DNA from: Methylobacterium isbiliense
Lineage (GTDB): Bacteria > Pseudomonadota > Alphaproteobacteria > Rhizobiales > Beijerinckiaceae
Direction: 5' to 3'
NCBI RefSeq assembly: GCF_022179325.1
Contig: NZ_BPQQ01000034.1
Coordinates: forward strand, 62,001 to 126,000
DNA length: 64,000 nucleotides
Shown here: in pieces, positions 1-7,855 of the stretch
Layout of the letters: each line of letters opens with the position of its first letter
How positions within the stretch are numbered: position 1 is the first letter of the stretch
Notes under the pieces: generated by a model
The model's database searches: none
The model's input: the letters and a program-made list of their open reading frames with translations, nothing else
What the model was told of the DNA's origin: nothing
Translations under genes and position numbers: made by a program

Positions 1-443
1 GCCTTGGCGATGAGCACGCGCCGCTTCATGCCGCCGGACAGGGTCATGATCCGGCTGTCGCGCTTCTCCCACAGCGAGAGGTCCTTCAGGACGCGCTCGA
101 CATGGCCCGGATCGGGCTTCAGCCCGAACAGGCCGCGGCTGAAGCTCACCGTCGCCCACACCGTCTCGAAGGCGTCGGTGGTGAGTTCCTGGGGCACGAG
201 GCCGATCAGCCGGCGGGTCTTGCGGTAGGCGGCCCGGATGTCGTGCCCGTCCACCGTGACGCGGCCCTCGGTGGGGCTGACGATGCCGCAGACGATGCCG
301 ATCAGCGTCGTCTTGCCGGCCCCGTTCGGCCCGAGGAGCGCGAAGATCTCGCCGCGCCGGATCTCGAGGTTCACGGAGCGGAGGGCCTGGAAGCCGGAGG
401 CGTAGACCTTCGACAGGCCGGTGATGGAGATGATCGGCGGCAT
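1..443 (-). CDS. ABC-2 type transporter ATP-binding protein (N-terminal part, runs off the window)
   Basis: The first 147 residues of an ABC ATPase are present; the rest lies beyond position 1. Visible motifs are Walker A (GPNGAGKT, about residues 38-45), a Q-loop (VPQE, about 83-86) and the ABC signature (LSGGMKRR, about 135-142). Walker B and the switch histidine are off the end. The ATG at 441-443 begins [14 protein letters not shown], the usual N-terminus of drug/polysaccharide-type ABC-2 exporter ATPases such as YadG or NodI. The membrane partner is not in the window and the substrate is unknown. The family call is safe; the specific role is not. Confidence 0.9.
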   Translation of the reverse strand, partial: MPPIISITGLSKVYASGFQALRSVNLEIRRGEIFALLGPNGAGKTTLIGIVCGIVSPTEGRVTVDGHDIRAAYRKTRRLIGLVPQELTTDAFETVWATVSFSRGLFGLKPDPGHVERVLKDLSLWEKRDSRIMTLSGGMKRRVLIAK

Positions 444-546
444 CGCTCCGACGGGGCTGAGGGGATCGGGCGCCGCATCTAGCACATCGCGGTGCGCGCG
501 GAACGGCCGGGCCGGCCGGTCGGTGCGCTCCCGCACACGCTCCTTA

Positions 547-585
547 CTCACAGGTGCGGTCTCACAGGTGCGGTCTCACAGGTGG
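547..585. repeat. 14-bp tandem repeat, about 2.8 copies, at the LuxR stop codon
   Basis: The unit ctcacaggtgcggt occurs at 547-560 and 561-574, then as a truncated third copy at 575-585. The third copy contains the stop codon of the LuxR-type gene (complement of 576-578). It looks like slippage duplication; copies 1 and 2 lie just 3' of the gene. Confidence 0.85.
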
Positions 586-935
586 ATGACGCCGAGCCGG
601 GCCGCATGGGCGACCGCGTCGGTGCGGCCGGTGGCGTCGAGCTTGTCGAGGAGCGAGCCGACATGGAACTTCGCGGTGTGGACCGAGATGCCGAGCCGGT
701 GTGCGATCGCCTTGTTGGAGGCGCCCTCGGCGAGGAGGGCCAGCACCTCGGCCTCCCGGGGCGTGAGCCCGGGCTCGGCCCCGCGGGCGCCGGCCGGCCC
801 GGTGAGGATCGCGTCGGCGGCCTCGCCCGGCCGCACCAGCACCAGGCCCGGCACGCCGGCGAGGAGCGCGGCGAGCCGGTCGGCGAGGTCGGGCTCGGCG
901 ACGTCGAGGGCGATCAGCAGCGGGCCGGCGCTCAC
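576..935 (-). CDS. Short LuxR-type HTH regulator with a vestigial receiver
   Basis: This is a 119-residue protein. Residues about 55-119 form a clean LuxR/FixJ DNA-binding domain (LTPREAEVLALLAEG, then NKAIAHRLGISVHTAKFHV). The N-terminal 50 residues are too short for a receiver domain of about 115 residues and show no phosphoacceptor region, so it looks like a receiver remnant. It starts with GTG at 933-935, which overlaps the TGA of the upstream HtrA-like gene (932-934), so the two are translationally coupled. It probably acts together with that protein without classical phosphorelay. The target genes are unknown. Confidence 0.85.
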   Translation of the reverse strand: MSAGPLLIALDVAEPDLADRLAALLAGVPGLVLVRPGEAADAILTGPAGARGAEPGLTPREAEVLALLAEGASNKAIAHRLGISVHTAKFHVGSLLDKLDATGRTDAVAHAARLGVIHL

Positions 936-1819
936 GGCCTCTCGCCGATGGTCAGGGCCGCCTCGTGCGGGCTGCCGCCCCGCGACAGGGCGAGCGTCAC
1001 GACCGTGCCGACGCTGCCGGGGCCGAGCAGGCCCTGGAGCGCCTGGAGGCCGCGCACCGGCTCGCCGTTCCAGGCGAGGATGACGTCGCCCTGGCGCAGG
1101 TCCGCCCGTGCGCCGGGGCCGCCGGGCTCCACGCTCATCACCATGAGGCCGGTGCCGCGATCCTCGCGCCGCACCGCCTGGAGGCCGAGGCCGAGATAGC
1201 CGAGGGGCACGCGGCCGCGCGCGTCGAGGACGGGGGCGACCCGCGCCACCGTGGCGGCCGGGATGACGAGGACGCGCCGGCGCGGGCCGAACACCGCCAT
1301 GCCGATCACCCGACCGGACGGATCGAGGGCAAGCCCCCCTTCCGCCGAGCGGCGGAGCGCCAGGTCGAGGTCGATGCGCGCGTCGATCTCGCCGCCGCGC
1401 AGGCTGCGCCACGGCCCCGAGACCCGCGAGACGAGGCCCAGCGCGGCGGTCGGGGCACCGTCGGACCGCCCCACCGCGACCGCGAGCGCGCCGGCCGCGA
1501 CGGTTCCCAGCGCCAGGGGCGCGGCCGGCAGGTCGCTGCGGGCGACACGCAGGAGCGCGATGTCGGTCGAGGGATCGCGGCCCGCGAGCGTGGCGGGCAG
1601 GCTCGCGCCGTCCGCGGTCTCGACCGTGATCTCGCCCTCCTCGGCGAGCGCCTCGTCGGCGGTGACGACGAGACCGGGGCGCCAGACGAAGCCGCTGGCC
1701 CGGCGGCGGTGCGAGCGGACCGCGACCACGCTCGGCGCCGCGCGGGCGACGAGGCCGGCGAGGTCCTGGGAGAAGGCCTGCAGGGGCGAGCCCTGGATCG
1801 GGGAGGCGGGATCGGACAT
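932..1819 (-). CDS. Catalytically degenerate HtrA/DegP-like (S1C) protein with PDZ domain
   Basis: The 295-residue protein has a trypsin-like S1C fold followed by a PDZ domain (about 190-290, GYLGLGLQ to GDVILAWNG). The triad is broken: the position of the catalytic His carries Glu (TADEAL, E56), the Asp is kept (DPSTDIALL, D86), and the nucleophile Ser is replaced in RRSAEGGLAL (E160). It is therefore probably a binding or sensor protein. The ATG at 1817-1819 has AGGAG about 9 nt upstream; an in-frame start 18 codons earlier lacks this. It overlaps the LuxR gene downstream. No clear signal peptide is visible, so it may be cytoplasmic. Confidence 0.85.
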   Translation of the reverse strand: MSDPASPIQGSPLQAFSQDLAGLVARAAPSVVAVRSHRRRASGFVWRPGLVVTADEALAEEGEITVETADGASLPATLAGRDPSTDIALLRVARSDLPAAPLALGTVAAGALAVAVGRSDGAPTAALGLVSRVSGPWRSLRGGEIDARIDLDLALRRSAEGGLALDPSGRVIGMAVFGPRRRVLVIPAATVARVAPVLDARGRVPLGYLGLGLQAVRREDRGTGLMVMSVEPGGPGARADLRQGDVILAWNGEPVRGLQALQGLLGPGSVGTVVTLALSRGGSPHEAALTIGERP

Positions 1820-1872
1820 GGCGAGGGCTCCTGCGAGGCCCCCGAGTATGGGGAGTCCGGCCCGCCCCCACA

Positions 1873-1916
1873 CCTGCCCGATCGGGCAGGCGGGTCGGGC
1901 AGGCGGGTCGGGCAGG
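1873..1916. repeat. 18-bp perfect palindrome plus two 13-bp direct repeats
   Basis: CCTGCCCGATCGGGCAGG at 1873-1890 is a perfect palindrome, followed by cgggtcgggcagg at 1891-1903 and again at 1904-1916. The block lies between the end of the carbonic anhydrase gene and the start of the HtrA-like gene, both on the minus strand. It could be a terminator stem for the former or an operator for the latter. No T-tract follows it. Confidence 0.6.
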
Positions 1917-1925
1917 TCTCGGGGC

Positions 1926-2624
1926 CTATTCGGCGGCCCGGGCGGCGACGTCGGGCGCGGCGAGGCGCGGGGCGGAGGCCTCGGCCACCGGCAGGGCCTC
2001 CTCGGTCCTCAGCGGCACGAACCGGCCGGCCTCGCCGTCATAGGCGAGCAGGGAGCCGCTCTCGATCTCGAAGAACCAGCCGTGCAGCCGCAGGTCGCCC
2101 TTGGCGAGGCCCGCCGCCACGCTCGGATGGGTGCGCAGGTGGTTGAGCTGCACCACCACGTTCTCCAGCGCCAGCGCGCGCAGGCGCTGCTTGGGATCGA
2201 GGTCGGTCGGATAGGCCTCGCAGACGATCTGGCTCGCCGCGTGGCTGTGGCGCAGCCACGCGGCCACGTTGGGCATCGCCCCGAGCGCGTCGGGCTGGGC
2301 CAGGCCCTTCATGGCGCCGCAATCCGAGTGGCCGCAGATCACGATGTCCCGCACGCCGAGCGCGACCACCGCGTACTCGACGGCCGAGGTGACGCCGCCG
2401 ATATGCGGCGAGAAAGGCGGCACGATGTTGCCGGCGTTCCGGCAGACGAAGAGTTCCCCGGGGCCGGCCTGGGTGATGTGCTCGGGCGCCACGCGCGAAT
2501 CGGCGCAGGCGATGATCAGCGCCTTCGGCTGCTGCCCGTCGCGCACGAGGCGCTGGTACATCTGCTGCTGGCCGGGAAAGACCGCGTCGCGGAATTCGGT
2601 GATGCCCTGGATGATCGTGTCCAC
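1926..2624 (-). CDS. Beta-class carbonic anhydrase
   Basis: The enzyme interconverts CO2 and bicarbonate in the cytoplasm. The 232-residue protein shows the full beta-CA signature: zinc ligands C40 (in IACADSRV, with the D42/R44 dyad), H99 and C102 (GHSDCGAMKG). The length suits the prokaryotic family. The C-terminal 25 residues are Ala-rich and probably disordered. The ATG at 2622-2624 begins MDTIIQGITEFRD, typical for alphaproteobacterial members; AGAGGATC lies just upstream. It appears to be monocistronic. Bicarbonate supply would suit an organism with anaplerotic carboxylations, but no such partner is adjacent. Confidence 0.95.
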   Translation of the reverse strand: MDTIIQGITEFRDAVFPGQQQMYQRLVRDGQQPKALIIACADSRVAPEHITQAGPGELFVCRNAGNIVPPFSPHIGGVTSAVEYAVVALGVRDIVICGHSDCGAMKGLAQPDALGAMPNVAAWLRHSHAASQIVCEAYPTDLDPKQRLRALALENVVVQLNHLRTHPSVAAGLAKGDLRLHGWFFEIESGSLLAYDGEAGRFVPLRTEEALPVAEASAPRLAAPDVAARAAE

Positions 2625-3143
2625 GGAAGATCCTCTTTATGCGGTCGCGGCGCGTCGCCGCCCGACGCACCGGCGGCCGGCACGGGCGACGCCGGATCAA
2701 CCGGACCATGCTTGAGATGGTTGCGGCCCACCGCACCCTTCCTCAACGACAGGCCCGGGCGCGGCGGCACCCTCCGCTCCGGCAGCCGGCGGGAGAGCCG
2801 GGGACTGGGAGGTGAGGCGCCGGAGGGTGGCTCGAGGATCAGCAGGTGTTGTTCGTCAAGCACTTGGCGGCGGTCCCGGCGGTCGCGGGGCGGACGGATC
2901 CGGCCCGCATGCGTCGCTCGGTCCGCCTGCGGCACCGTTCAGGTGCCCGCTCCGGAACGTCATCACGAAGTTGTTCCGGATATTTAGCCGCAGTCCCGCG
3001 CGCCTGCCCCGGTGCCGCCCGATGCACCACGGATGACGCGCAAGTTCAGTCCCGTCCAAATGCTGCAGCACATGGTCCCACGCCGCCTGGAGGTCGGGGC
3101 TGATCCCGCCGCCGGGATCGCGGGTTCGGGGCAGCGTTGCGGG
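2625..3143. other. Intergenic region, 519 bp, no convincing gene
   Basis: The region lies upstream of the carbonic anhydrase gene and downstream of the glutamine amidotransferase gene, both on the minus strand. It must hold the carbonic anhydrase promoter. A minus-strand frame (2839-3030) ending in AAKCLTNNTC is open, but has only a GTG start and no Shine-Dalgarno, so I do not call it. No RNA gene or strong hairpin was recognised. Confidence 0.5.
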
Positions 3144-3935
3144 TCAGGCGGCGATGCGCCCCTGGGCGAGTCCGGGCTCCAGCACCCGCACGGGCGCCCC
3201 GGCGCGCGCCACGAGCGCGCCGCCCTTCGGCACCACCCGCCAGCCGTCGCGGCAGCCGTCGATCGGTTCCGAGACCACGACGAGGCCGGTGGCGGTCTCG
3301 CGCCAGTAGAGGCTGGGCGGGCAGCCGTCGCAGGCCCAGCGATAGGCGGTCAGGGTCTCGCCGTCCGTGGCGATCGCGGTGAGGCGCACCGGCTCGTCGA
3401 TCGCCGCCCCGCGCATCAGCCCGCGCACGGTCGCGAGGGTCTCGGCCATGGCGCCGACCGGATCCTCGGCCAGCCCGTTGGCGATCGCGAGGAGGAAGAG
3501 GGCCTCGGAATCCGTCGAGCCCTGCCGCGCCTCGTAGAGGCTGTCTGGAATCAAGGCTTCGAGCCGCCGCCGGATGCGCGCGTAGCCGCCGATCTGCCCG
3601 TTGTGCATGAAGAGCAGGCGCCCGTGCGCGAAAGGGTGGCAGTTCGCCCGCGTGGTCGCGGTTCCGGTCGAGGCGCGCACATGGGCCAGGAAGGTGCGGG
3701 CGCGGATCTGGCGCGAGAGGCTGCGCAGGTTCTCGTCCGACCAAGCGGGCCGCACGTCGCGAAAGAGCCCGGGCTCGGGCCGCTCGCCGTACCAGCCGAG
3801 GCCGAACCCGTCGCCGTTGGTCTCGGTCTTGGCCTCGGCGGCATGCAGGGACTGGTGAACCAGGGAATGGGTCGGCACGCAGACCAGTTCGTCGAGGTAG
3901 ACCGGTTCGCCGTGATAGGCGAGGAAGCGGCACAT
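3144..3935 (-). CDS. Class II glutamine amidotransferase (YafJ/EgtC-like)
   Basis: This is a 263-residue Ntn-type amidotransferase domain protein. The start was set by the catalytic N-terminal cysteine: Met-Cys-Arg-Phe begins at the ATG complement of 3933-3935, and Met removal would expose C2. Other family features are ETNGDGFGLGWY, ARTFLAHVRASTG and LLFMHNGQIGGY. It has no fused synthase or second domain, so it is of the YafJ/YlmD-neighbour type whose acceptor is usually unknown. EgtC, which acts in ergothioneine synthesis, is homologous, but no egtB or egtD gene is nearby, so that role is not claimed. Confidence 0.9.
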   Translation of the reverse strand: MCRFLAYHGEPVYLDELVCVPTHSLVHQSLHAAEAKTETNGDGFGLGWYGERPEPGLFRDVRPAWSDENLRSLSRQIRARTFLAHVRASTGTATTRANCHPFAHGRLLFMHNGQIGGYARIRRRLEALIPDSLYEARQGSTDSEALFLLAIANGLAEDPVGAMAETLATVRGLMRGAAIDEPVRLTAIATDGETLTAYRWACDGCPPSLYWRETATGLVVVSEPIDGCRDGWRVVPKGGALVARAGAPVRVLEPGLAQGRIAA

Positions 3936-4267
3936 CGCCTGTCCCACCTGTTTGCTTGGCGCGGCGGGCTTGCTCCCGAGGCTGAGCCCGTCGCCTTCAT
4001 CGAACCGTAACATTCGGCCCCGCAGGGTGAACAGTCCGTTAATGCGGCGCAGCATGGCGCGGCGTGCGCCAGCGCTCACCGCCAGATAACGGTTTGCTGG
4101 ACGGGCGCGGGATCGATGGCCGGCCTGCATCGTTGACCCCTGCCGGCGGCGCCTTCCATGCCGCTGCGGCATCTCTCCCCGCCACGCCCGCACGGGCGGC
4201 CGTTCAGCCCGTCGACGGGTCCGAACCGCCGGCCGCGGCGGGTCTTTCGCAGATTTGAGGAGGCTTC
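3936..4267. other. Divergent intergenic region, 332 bp
   Basis: This space separates the amidotransferase gene (minus strand) from the receiver gene (plus strand) and must carry both promoters. The minus-strand frame stays open upstream of the amidotransferase, but the catalytic Cys2 rules that extension out. An AGGAGG Shine-Dalgarno stands at 4258-4263 before the receiver gene. No other structure was recognised. Confidence 0.5.
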
Positions 4268-4657
4268 ATGGGCAGAGCAGCGTCAGCCGTTCCGATCGCC
4301 GTGGTGGTGGAGGAGGACGAGGCCGTGCGCGACTTCGCGTCGGCCATCCTCGAAGAGACCGATCTCGACGTGATCGCGTGCGACTCCGCCGAGGATGCGC
4401 TCGCGGTGATTCGCGAGCACGGACCCGAGGTCGCGCTCCTGTTCACGGAGATGAGCCTGCACGGCGTCATGGACGGGGCGGCGCTCGCCCGCACGGTGGA
4501 GCGCGAATGGCCCGACATCCGCGTGGTGGTGACGTCGGAGACCGGCCGGGCGCAGCCGCTTCCCGACCACACCGTCTTCATGCGCAAGCCCTGGCGGCCC
4601 CTGGACGTGCTGGTCCAGGCGGAGCGGGCGACGGTGGAGTCGCACGGCCGGGCGTGA
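4268..4657 (+). CDS. Single-domain receiver protein with Glu at the phosphoacceptor site
   Basis: This stand-alone REC domain has 129 residues and no output domain. The N-terminal acidic cluster (VVVEEDEAVRDF, residues 12-23), the Ser/Thr switch (VVVTSETG) and the C-terminal lysine (FMRKPW) are in place. The residue expected to be Asp in the beta-3 loop is Glu61 (LLFTEMSLHG), which mimics a phosphoaspartate. The protein may therefore be constitutively active or regulated without phosphorylation. An ideal AGGAGG precedes the ATG. A hairpin at 4677-4703 follows. No partner kinase is adjacent. Confidence 0.9.
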   Translation: MGRAASAVPIAVVVEEDEAVRDFASAILEETDLDVIACDSAEDALAVIREHGPEVALLFTEMSLHGVMDGAALARTVEREWPDIRVVVTSETGRAQPLPDHTVFMRKPWRPLDVLVQAERATVESHGRA

Positions 4658-4676
4658 GCGCCCGCGCCACGGCGAA

Positions 4677-4703
4677 AGGCCCGCACGCTGGCGCGCCGGG
4701 CCT
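4677..4703. terminator. Hairpin between convergent genes (candidate bidirectional terminator)
   Basis: A 7-bp stem, aggcccg at 4677-4683 pairing with cgggcct at 4697-4703, has a 13-nt loop and is preceded by AAA on the plus strand. It sits in the 87-bp space between the ends of the receiver gene and rpsU. Confidence 0.5.
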
Positions 4704-4744
4704 CTCTCGCGGGATGGGCAATGGTCCCGCCGGAGCGGGGCGTC

Positions 4745-5038
4745 TCAGGCGTTGCCGGCGGGCGCCGAGGCCGGGGCCGGAGCGGCGGCCGGGCGGCGCG
4801 GCGCGACCGCGCGGGGCTTCGGCTTCGGCGCGGCGATCAGACCCTCGCGGATGGCGGTCTTGCGGGCCTGCTTGCGGGCGCGCCGCACGGCCTCCGCCTT
4901 CTCGCGGGCCTTGCGCACGGAGGGCTTCTCGTAAGCCTTGCGCTGCTTCATCTCGCGGAAGATGCCCTCGCGCTGCATCTTCTTCTTGAGCACGCGGAGC
5001 GCCTGATCGACGTTGTTGTCCCGAACGAGTACCTGCAA
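4745..5038 (-). CDS. rpsU: 30S ribosomal protein bS21
   Basis: The 97-residue protein binds the 30S subunit near the mRNA entry region. The core [20 protein letters not shown] and the basic segment rich in Arg, Lys and Ala are diagnostic. The start is TTG (complement of 5036-5038): it gives the family N-terminus MQVLVRDNN, has AGAGGA 7 nt upstream, and no ATG or GTG lies at that point. The C-terminal 28 residues (from about 70) form an Ala/Pro/Lys tail absent from the short enterobacterial form and common in related alphaproteobacteria. It appears to be monocistronic. Confidence 0.95.
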   Translation of the reverse strand: MQVLVRDNNVDQALRVLKKKMQREGIFREMKQRKAYEKPSVRKAREKAEAVRRARKQARKTAIREGLIAAPKPKPRAVAPRRPAAAPAPASAPAGNA

Positions 5039-5275
5039 GGGTGTATCCTCTAGAAAATCCGTTTCGGTGCCACCGCCCCCGACGGCCCCGCGGCGGGGCG
5101 AACCAACCGGCATGCGCCCCAGCGCCCGGTCGTTCCGGACCGGGAGGGGCGCAGGTCGCGATGGCGTTCGAGGCCGGCGCACAAGCTGCGCCTGCGTGGG
5201 CAGATACACCAGTTCGGCGCGACTTCCAACCGGGGCGCCGCCGCGTGATCCTGAAAATCCGCAGATCGTGGCGCC

Positions 5276-6490
5276 TCAGGCGTTGGCCTGGATGAAGTTG
5301 CGCACCAGCGGGTAGGTCTGATTCTCCCATTTGCGCCCGGAGAAGACGCCGTAATGGCCGACGCCGGCCTGGAGGTGGTGGCGCTTACGGAAGGGACGCA
5401 GGCTGCTGCAGAGATCGTGCGCCGCCATCGTCTGGCCCACCGAGCAGATGTCGTCGCGCTCGCCCTCCACCGTCATCAGGGCGGTCTTGCGGATCGCCCG
5501 CATGTCGATGGGCGCGCCGCGATAGGTCAGGGCGTTGCGGGCGAGCGTCGCCTCCTGGAACACGGTCCTGACGGTCTCGATGTAGAACTCGGCCGCGAGG
5601 TCCAGGACCGCGAAGTACTCGTCGTAGAAGGTCTCGATCTGGTGGGCCTTGTCCTCCTCGCCGCGCACGATGTTCCAGAACAGGTCGACGTGGCCGTGCA
5701 TGTGGCGCCCGGCATTCATCGACATGAAGGCGAGGACCTGCATGAAGCCGGGATAGACCCGGCGGCCCGCGCCCGCGTGCCGGCGCGGCACGGTGGCGAT
5801 CAGGTTGCGCTCGAACCACTCGATCGGCCGGGCGGTGGCGAGTTCGTTGACCTTGGTCGGGTTGATGCGGGTGTCGACCGGCCCGGCCATCAGGGTCATG
5901 CTGGCCGGGTGGGCGGCGTTGCGCGATTCGGCCATCACCGCGGCGGCGGCGAGCGCCTGCACGGCGGGCTGGCACACCGCCACCAGATGCGCCCCCTCCC
6001 CCATCGCCTCCAGGAAGCGGACCACGTGGGCGACGTAGTCGTCGAAGCCGAACGGCCCGGCCTCGACCGGCACGTCGCGGGCGTTGTGCCAGTCGGTGAT
6101 GTAGACGTCGTGATCGGCCAGCAGCGTGCGCACGGTGGAGCGCAGCAGGGTCGCGAAGTGGCCCGAGAGCGGCGCCACCACCAGCACCCGCGGCTGCTCG
6201 CCGACGAGATCCTTGCGGAAGTGCAGGAGCGTGCCGAAGGGGGTGGAGAGCACCGCCTCCTCGCTCACCGGCACGTCGCGGTTGCCCACGCGCACGCGCG
6301 CGATGCCGTAATCGGGTCGCGCATGGGTGAGGCCGGTGCGCATCATCATGCGGGCGGCGGCGAGCCACCACGTCGCCGGTTCGGCGTAGCCCGCCTGCGT
6401 CCAGGGCGAGACGCCGTCGTGCAGGAGGCGCCCCCAGGCCCGGGTTCCGGCCGCGAGATCGGACTGGACCTCGAAGGTGTCGTAGAGCAT
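5276..6490 (-). CDS. phaZ: Intracellular poly(3-hydroxybutyrate) depolymerase
   Basis: The enzyme hydrolyses stored PHB granules. The 404-residue protein matches the intracellular PhaZ family of alpha- and betaproteobacteria: it has an N-terminal MLYDTFEVQ, a mid-protein GPFGFDDYV, and a lipase-like box VCQPAVQ in which the nucleophile is Cys, as in Ralstonia PhaZ1. No signal peptide is present, consistent with a cytosolic granule enzyme. The ATG at 6488-6490 was preferred to a start 8 codons upstream because it gives the family N-terminus. A phasin gene lies in the same window at 58.8 kb, supporting PHB storage in this organism. Confidence 0.93.
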   Translation of the reverse strand: MLYDTFEVQSDLAAGTRAWGRLLHDGVSPWTQAGYAEPATWWLAAARMMMRTGLTHARPDYGIARVRVGNRDVPVSEEAVLSTPFGTLLHFRKDLVGEQPRVLVVAPLSGHFATLLRSTVRTLLADHDVYITDWHNARDVPVEAGPFGFDDYVAHVVRFLEAMGEGAHLVAVCQPAVQALAAAAVMAESRNAAHPASMTLMAGPVDTRINPTKVNELATARPIEWFERNLIATVPRRHAGAGRRVYPGFMQVLAFMSMNAGRHMHGHVDLFWNIVRGEEDKAHQIETFYDEYFAVLDLAAEFYIETVRTVFQEATLARNALTYRGAPIDMRAIRKTALMTVEGERDDICSVGQTMAAHDLCSSLRPFRKRHHLQAGVGHYGVFSGRKWENQTYPLVRNFIQANA

Positions 6491-6759
6491 CGCCCGGGCT
6501 ACTCCCACACCCACGCAGGGTCACGGGCGTCCGCCCTGGTCCAGACGTACGGCACAGCTCGTCTCCCCGCGAGATGACTTTCGTTCAGTGTGGTCCGGCC
6601 AGCGCACGGCCCGCCCGGGCCATGCGACTGGCGTGCCAAGACGGGGTGACCGGGACGGGTGGCGGCCCGGTCCGGCGCGGCTTATCCTGCGGCGGCCGGC
6701 ACGAGTCTTGGATCGGGCCGTCCCGCAGGCAGGCCCGGACGGGCCGCGGGGAGGAACGC

Positions 6760-7416
6760 ATGGCCGAGGCCACGCTGACGATTTCGAGCCGGAACTACTC
6801 GTCGTGGTCCCTGCGGGGCTGGCTGCTCTGCCGGATGGCCGGCCTCGACGTCGCGGTCGAGGTGCTGGGCGGCGGCGACGCGGCGAGCCGGGCCGAACTG
6901 CTGCACCTCTCGCCCTCGTTCCTGGTGCCGCGCCTCATCCACGGTCCCGTGCGGGTGTGGGACGTGATGGCGATCGCCCAGTATCTCGACGAGTGGCGGC
7001 CCGAGGCCGGCCTCGTGCCCGCCGACCGGTTCCAGCGCGCGTGGTGCCGCTCGATCGCGGGCGAGATGCATGGCGGCTTCATCAACCTGCGCTCGGCCCT
7101 GCCGATGAACCTGCGCGCGCGCTACACCGACTTCAAGCTCTGGGGCGGGGCGCAATCCGACATCGCCCGGATCGTCGAGATCTGGGAGGAGGCGCTCGGC
7201 GCCCATGGCGGGCCGTTCCTGTTCGGCGAGCGACCGACCGTCGCGGACGCGATGTACGCGCCCGTCTGCACCCGCTTCGTCACCTACGGCGTCGGCCTGC
7301 CGGCCCGCTCCGCCGCGTTCCGCGACCACGTCATGGCCTGGGCGCCGATGCAGGAATGGATCGCCGAGGCCGAGGGCGAGCCCGACGAGATCGAGGAACT
7401 CGACATGGAGTTCTGA
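6760..7416 (+). CDS. Glutathione S-transferase family protein
   Basis: The 218-residue protein has a thioredoxin-like N-terminal domain beginning LTISSRNYSSWSLRGWLL, which is the typical opening of one bacterial GST subgroup. The helical C-terminal domain includes PTVADAMYAPV, the GST N-capping-box region. The ATG at 6760 has GGGGAGGAA upstream; the open frame extends further 5' without family similarity. It is divergent from phaZ and convergent with the protease gene pair. The substrate is unknown; a detoxification role is likely from the family only. Confidence 0.9.
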   Translation: MAEATLTISSRNYSSWSLRGWLLCRMAGLDVAVEVLGGGDAASRAELLHLSPSFLVPRLIHGPVRVWDVMAIAQYLDEWRPEAGLVPADRFQRAWCRSIAGEMHGGFINLRSALPMNLRARYTDFKLWGGAQSDIARIVEIWEEALGAHGGPFLFGERPTVADAMYAPVCTRFVTYGVGLPARSAAFRDHVMAWAPMQEWIAEAEGEPDEIEELDMEF

Positions 7417-7554
7417 CGCCGACGGCTCCGTGCAGCGTAGTGGCGTCCACCGCCGTTGAACCCGGCAGGTCCGTGTCGCATCCGGCGACGCGAGCCTGTC
7501 CGCAGGATCCGGTGGGTCAGAGCCCGGCCGCTCAGTCCGGAGCCGGTTGGAGCT

Positions 7555-7788
7555 TCACGGGAAGCGGCGAACCGGTGTTGGAGTGCCGACCTCGCGCTGC
7601 TCCTCGACGCTGTCCACTCCGGGAACCTGCTTCAGCTTCGCGAGGGCGCTTCGCTCGATCGAGCCAGTGGCCACGCCGAGGATATCCAGCTTGTCCTTGA
7701 CCTTGAACCCCACTTTGCCGGCGGCGGCCACGGTTCTCTCGAAACTGCTCGCATCGGGTATCGATACGCTCACGTCGACCTTGCTCAT
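7555..7788 (-). CDS. Small propeptide/inhibitor-like protein paired with the S8 protease
   Basis: A 77-residue protein, MSKVDVSVSIPDASSFERTV onward, encoded 67 bp downstream of the subtilisin-like gene on the same strand. It looks like a beta-alpha-beta fold similar to peptidase inhibitor I9, the subtilisin propeptide. Homologues are sometimes mislabelled as an aldolase. I infer that it acts in trans as chaperone or inhibitor of the neighbouring protease. AGGAG precedes the ATG at 7786-7788. The family call rests on pattern and context, not on a catalytic motif. Confidence 0.65.
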   Translation of the reverse strand: MSKVDVSVSIPDASSFERTVAAAGKVGFKVKDKLDILGVATGSIERSALAKLKQVPGVDSVEEQREVGTPTPVRRFP

Positions 7789-7855
7789 GACGGGCTCCTG
7801 CGCTTCCGGCCCGTTGTACTGGAATCTGCGCTCGCAGGCGATGAGGCCGACCGGC

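Noticed and set aside
2839-3030. Small minus-strand frame ending AAKCLTNNTC, a possible Cys-containing peptide
   Set aside because: Only a GTG start, no Shine-Dalgarno and no recognised family; could be revisited with conservation data.
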